Source: Candidatus Nanopelagicales bacterium
GTDB taxonomy: Bacteria > Actinomycetota > Actinomycetes > S36-B12 > CAIYMF01
Direction of reading: 5' to 3'
Length of the DNA stretch: 33,596 nucleotides
Assembly: GCA_017882705.1 (NCBI GenBank)
Contig: JADGOZ010000164.1
Location: 1-33,596 of the forward strand
A program made the position numbers and the translations under genes. The notes below the pieces were generated by a model. That model did not search any database. It had not been told where the DNA came from and worked only from the letters and a program-made list of their open reading frames with translations. Positions 32,765-33,596 of the stretch are shown here, one piece after another (the stretch's first letter is position 1; every line of letters begins with the position of its first letter).

Positions 32765-32815
32765 AACGAACGGCGAGGGCGGCTCCCCGGGTGGGGGCCG
32801 CCCTCGTCGTTCGTT
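32765..32815 (-). terminator. Strong hairpin terminator of clpC
   Basis: A 19-bp stem (32765-32783 with 32797-32815, one mismatch) with a 13-nt loop, about 12 bp beyond the clpC stop. No T-run, as is common in high-GC actinobacteria. It could also stop transcripts from the sigma side. Confidence 0.8.
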
Positions 32816-32827
32816 CGGTGCTCGGTG

Positions 32828-33596
32828 CTAGGCGATGCCCGCTGCTCCGGCGTCGCCGGGGAGCTCCTCGGGGGCGCCGGAGCCGACGGCCTCGACGATC
32901 TCGTCGATCGCCGGGACCTCGGACTTGGTCTCGCCGCGGAAGGTGAAGGCGCGCGTGTCGCCCTCGCCCTCGACGTCGACCACCACGATCGAGCCCGGAC
33001 GCAGCTCGCCGAACAGGATCTTCTCGGACAGGACGTCCTCGATCTCCCGCTGGATCGTGCGGCGCAGCGGACGCGCTCCGAGGACGGGGTCGTAGCCCTT
33101 CTTCGCGAGCAGGTCCTTCGCGGCCCGGGTGAGCTCGATGCCCATGTCCTTGTCGCGCAGCCGCTGGTCGAGCTTGGCCAGCATGAGGTCGACGATCGTG
33201 ACGATCTCGTCCTCGGTGAGCTGGTGGAACACGACGATGTCGTCGACGCGGTTGAGGAACTCCGGACGGAAGTGCTGCTTGAGCTCGTCGTTGACCTTGT
33301 TCTTCATCCGCTCGTAGGTCGACTTGGTGTCCTCCGAGTTGGAGAAGCCGAGGTTCTGACCCTTGGCGATGTCCCTCGTGCCGAGGTTCGTCGTCATGAT
33401 GATCACGGTGTTCTTGAAGTCGACGACCCGGCCCTGCGAGTCGGTCAGGCGACCGTCCTCGAGGATCTGCAGCAGCGAGTTGAAGATGTCCGGGTGCGCC
33501 TTCTCGACCTCGTCGAAGAGCACGACCGAGAACGGCTTGCGGCGCACCTTCTCGGTGAGCTGGCCGCCCTCCTCGTAGCCGACGTAGCCGGGAGGC
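32828..33596 (-). CDS. clpC: ATP-dependent Clp protease ATP-binding subunit ClpC (C-terminal part, cut by window edge)
   Basis: The visible 255 residues are the end of an AAA+ unfoldase that feeds ClpP. The edge begins PPGYVGYEEGGQLTEKVRRKPFSV, the pore loop (GYVG) of the second AAA domain. Walker B VVLFDEVEKAHPDIFN, sensor-1 TTNLGTRDIAKG, and sensor-2 LGARPLRRTIQREIEDVLSEKIL follow. The insertion between NLG and the next helix (NSEDTKSTYERMKNKV) and the short acidic end identify ClpC rather than ClpB. The start is outside the window; the GTG at 33547 is internal. Confidence 0.96.
   Translation of the reverse strand, partial: PPGYVGYEEGGQLTEKVRRKPFSVVLFDEVEKAHPDIFNSLLQILEDGRLTDSQGRVVDFKNTVIIMTTNLGTRDIAKGQNLGFSNSEDTKSTYERMKNKVNDELKQHFRPEFLNRVDDIVVFHQLTEDEIVTIVDLMLAKLDQRLRDKDMGIELTRAAKDLLAKKGYDPVLGARPLRRTIQREIEDVLSEKILFGELRPGSIVVVDVEGEGDTRAFTFRGETKSEVPAIDEIVEAVGSGAPEELPGDAGAAGIA

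Overview
The window is a very GC-rich stretch of actinobacterial chromosome. The evidence is the mycothiol synthase MshD, a GlnR-type nitrogen regulator, a Nur-like Fur protein, an actinobacterial GT4 glycogen synthase, ClpC, frequent GTG starts, and many genes with a TAnnnT hexamer 6-7 nt before the start codon (leaderless transcription). The gene order (DUF4395 / thioredoxin / MoaD-like / hydrolase / glnR / mshD / ppk / CHAD / MutT / pstSCAB) and a chemotaxis cluster with a FliA-like promoter suggest a motile actinomycete, perhaps near Nocardioidaceae or Kineosporiales. That placement is inference. No rRNA, tRNA, CRISPR array, insertion sequence or phage gene was seen.

Layout. 1-643: 3' end of a coiled-coil repeat protein. 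690-2081: dtd, then galU on the opposite strand. 2160-4189 (-): a nitrobindin-like heme protein, a Nur-like regulator and YgfZ, divergent from a DsrE-like gene (4229-4591). 4605-6302 (-): a tandem universal stress protein, then DUF4395 preceded by a 25-codon cysteine-containing leader ORF. 6378-8034 (-): an overlapping hydrolase / MoaD-like / thioredoxin operon. 8139-9928: glnR and mshD. 9978-14020: ppk1, CHAD and MutT1-like genes, followed by pstSCAB (14190-18248) behind a PHO-box array. Together these form a phosphate uptake and polyphosphate neighbourhood. 18317-20934: two small genes, an SDR, and glgC, divergent from glgA/glgM (20970-22145), which overlaps an EamA transporter. 23112-24653: a large uncharacterised Rossmann-like protein. 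24717-25552 (-): DUF4279 and YjdM. 25587-28874 (-): cheB-cheR-cheW. 29010-30655: an anchored secreted protein divergent from mutY. 30743-32481: a sigma factor with its CU044_5270-type partner, bracketed by two inverted copies of a 52-bp element. 32828-33596 (-): the C-terminal part of ClpC.

The most notable observations are: (i) a leaderless cysteine-rich leader ORF before DUF4395, resembling known cysteine-responsive attenuators; (ii) near-identical 52-bp inverted repeats flanking the sigma / partner pair; (iii) a 13-histidine insertion in MshD; (iv) a MoaD-like carrier whose Gly-Gly is buried under a 21-residue tail; (v) a CheB with a degenerate receiver and a FliA-type promoter; (vi) complete conservation of the Nur metal ligands.
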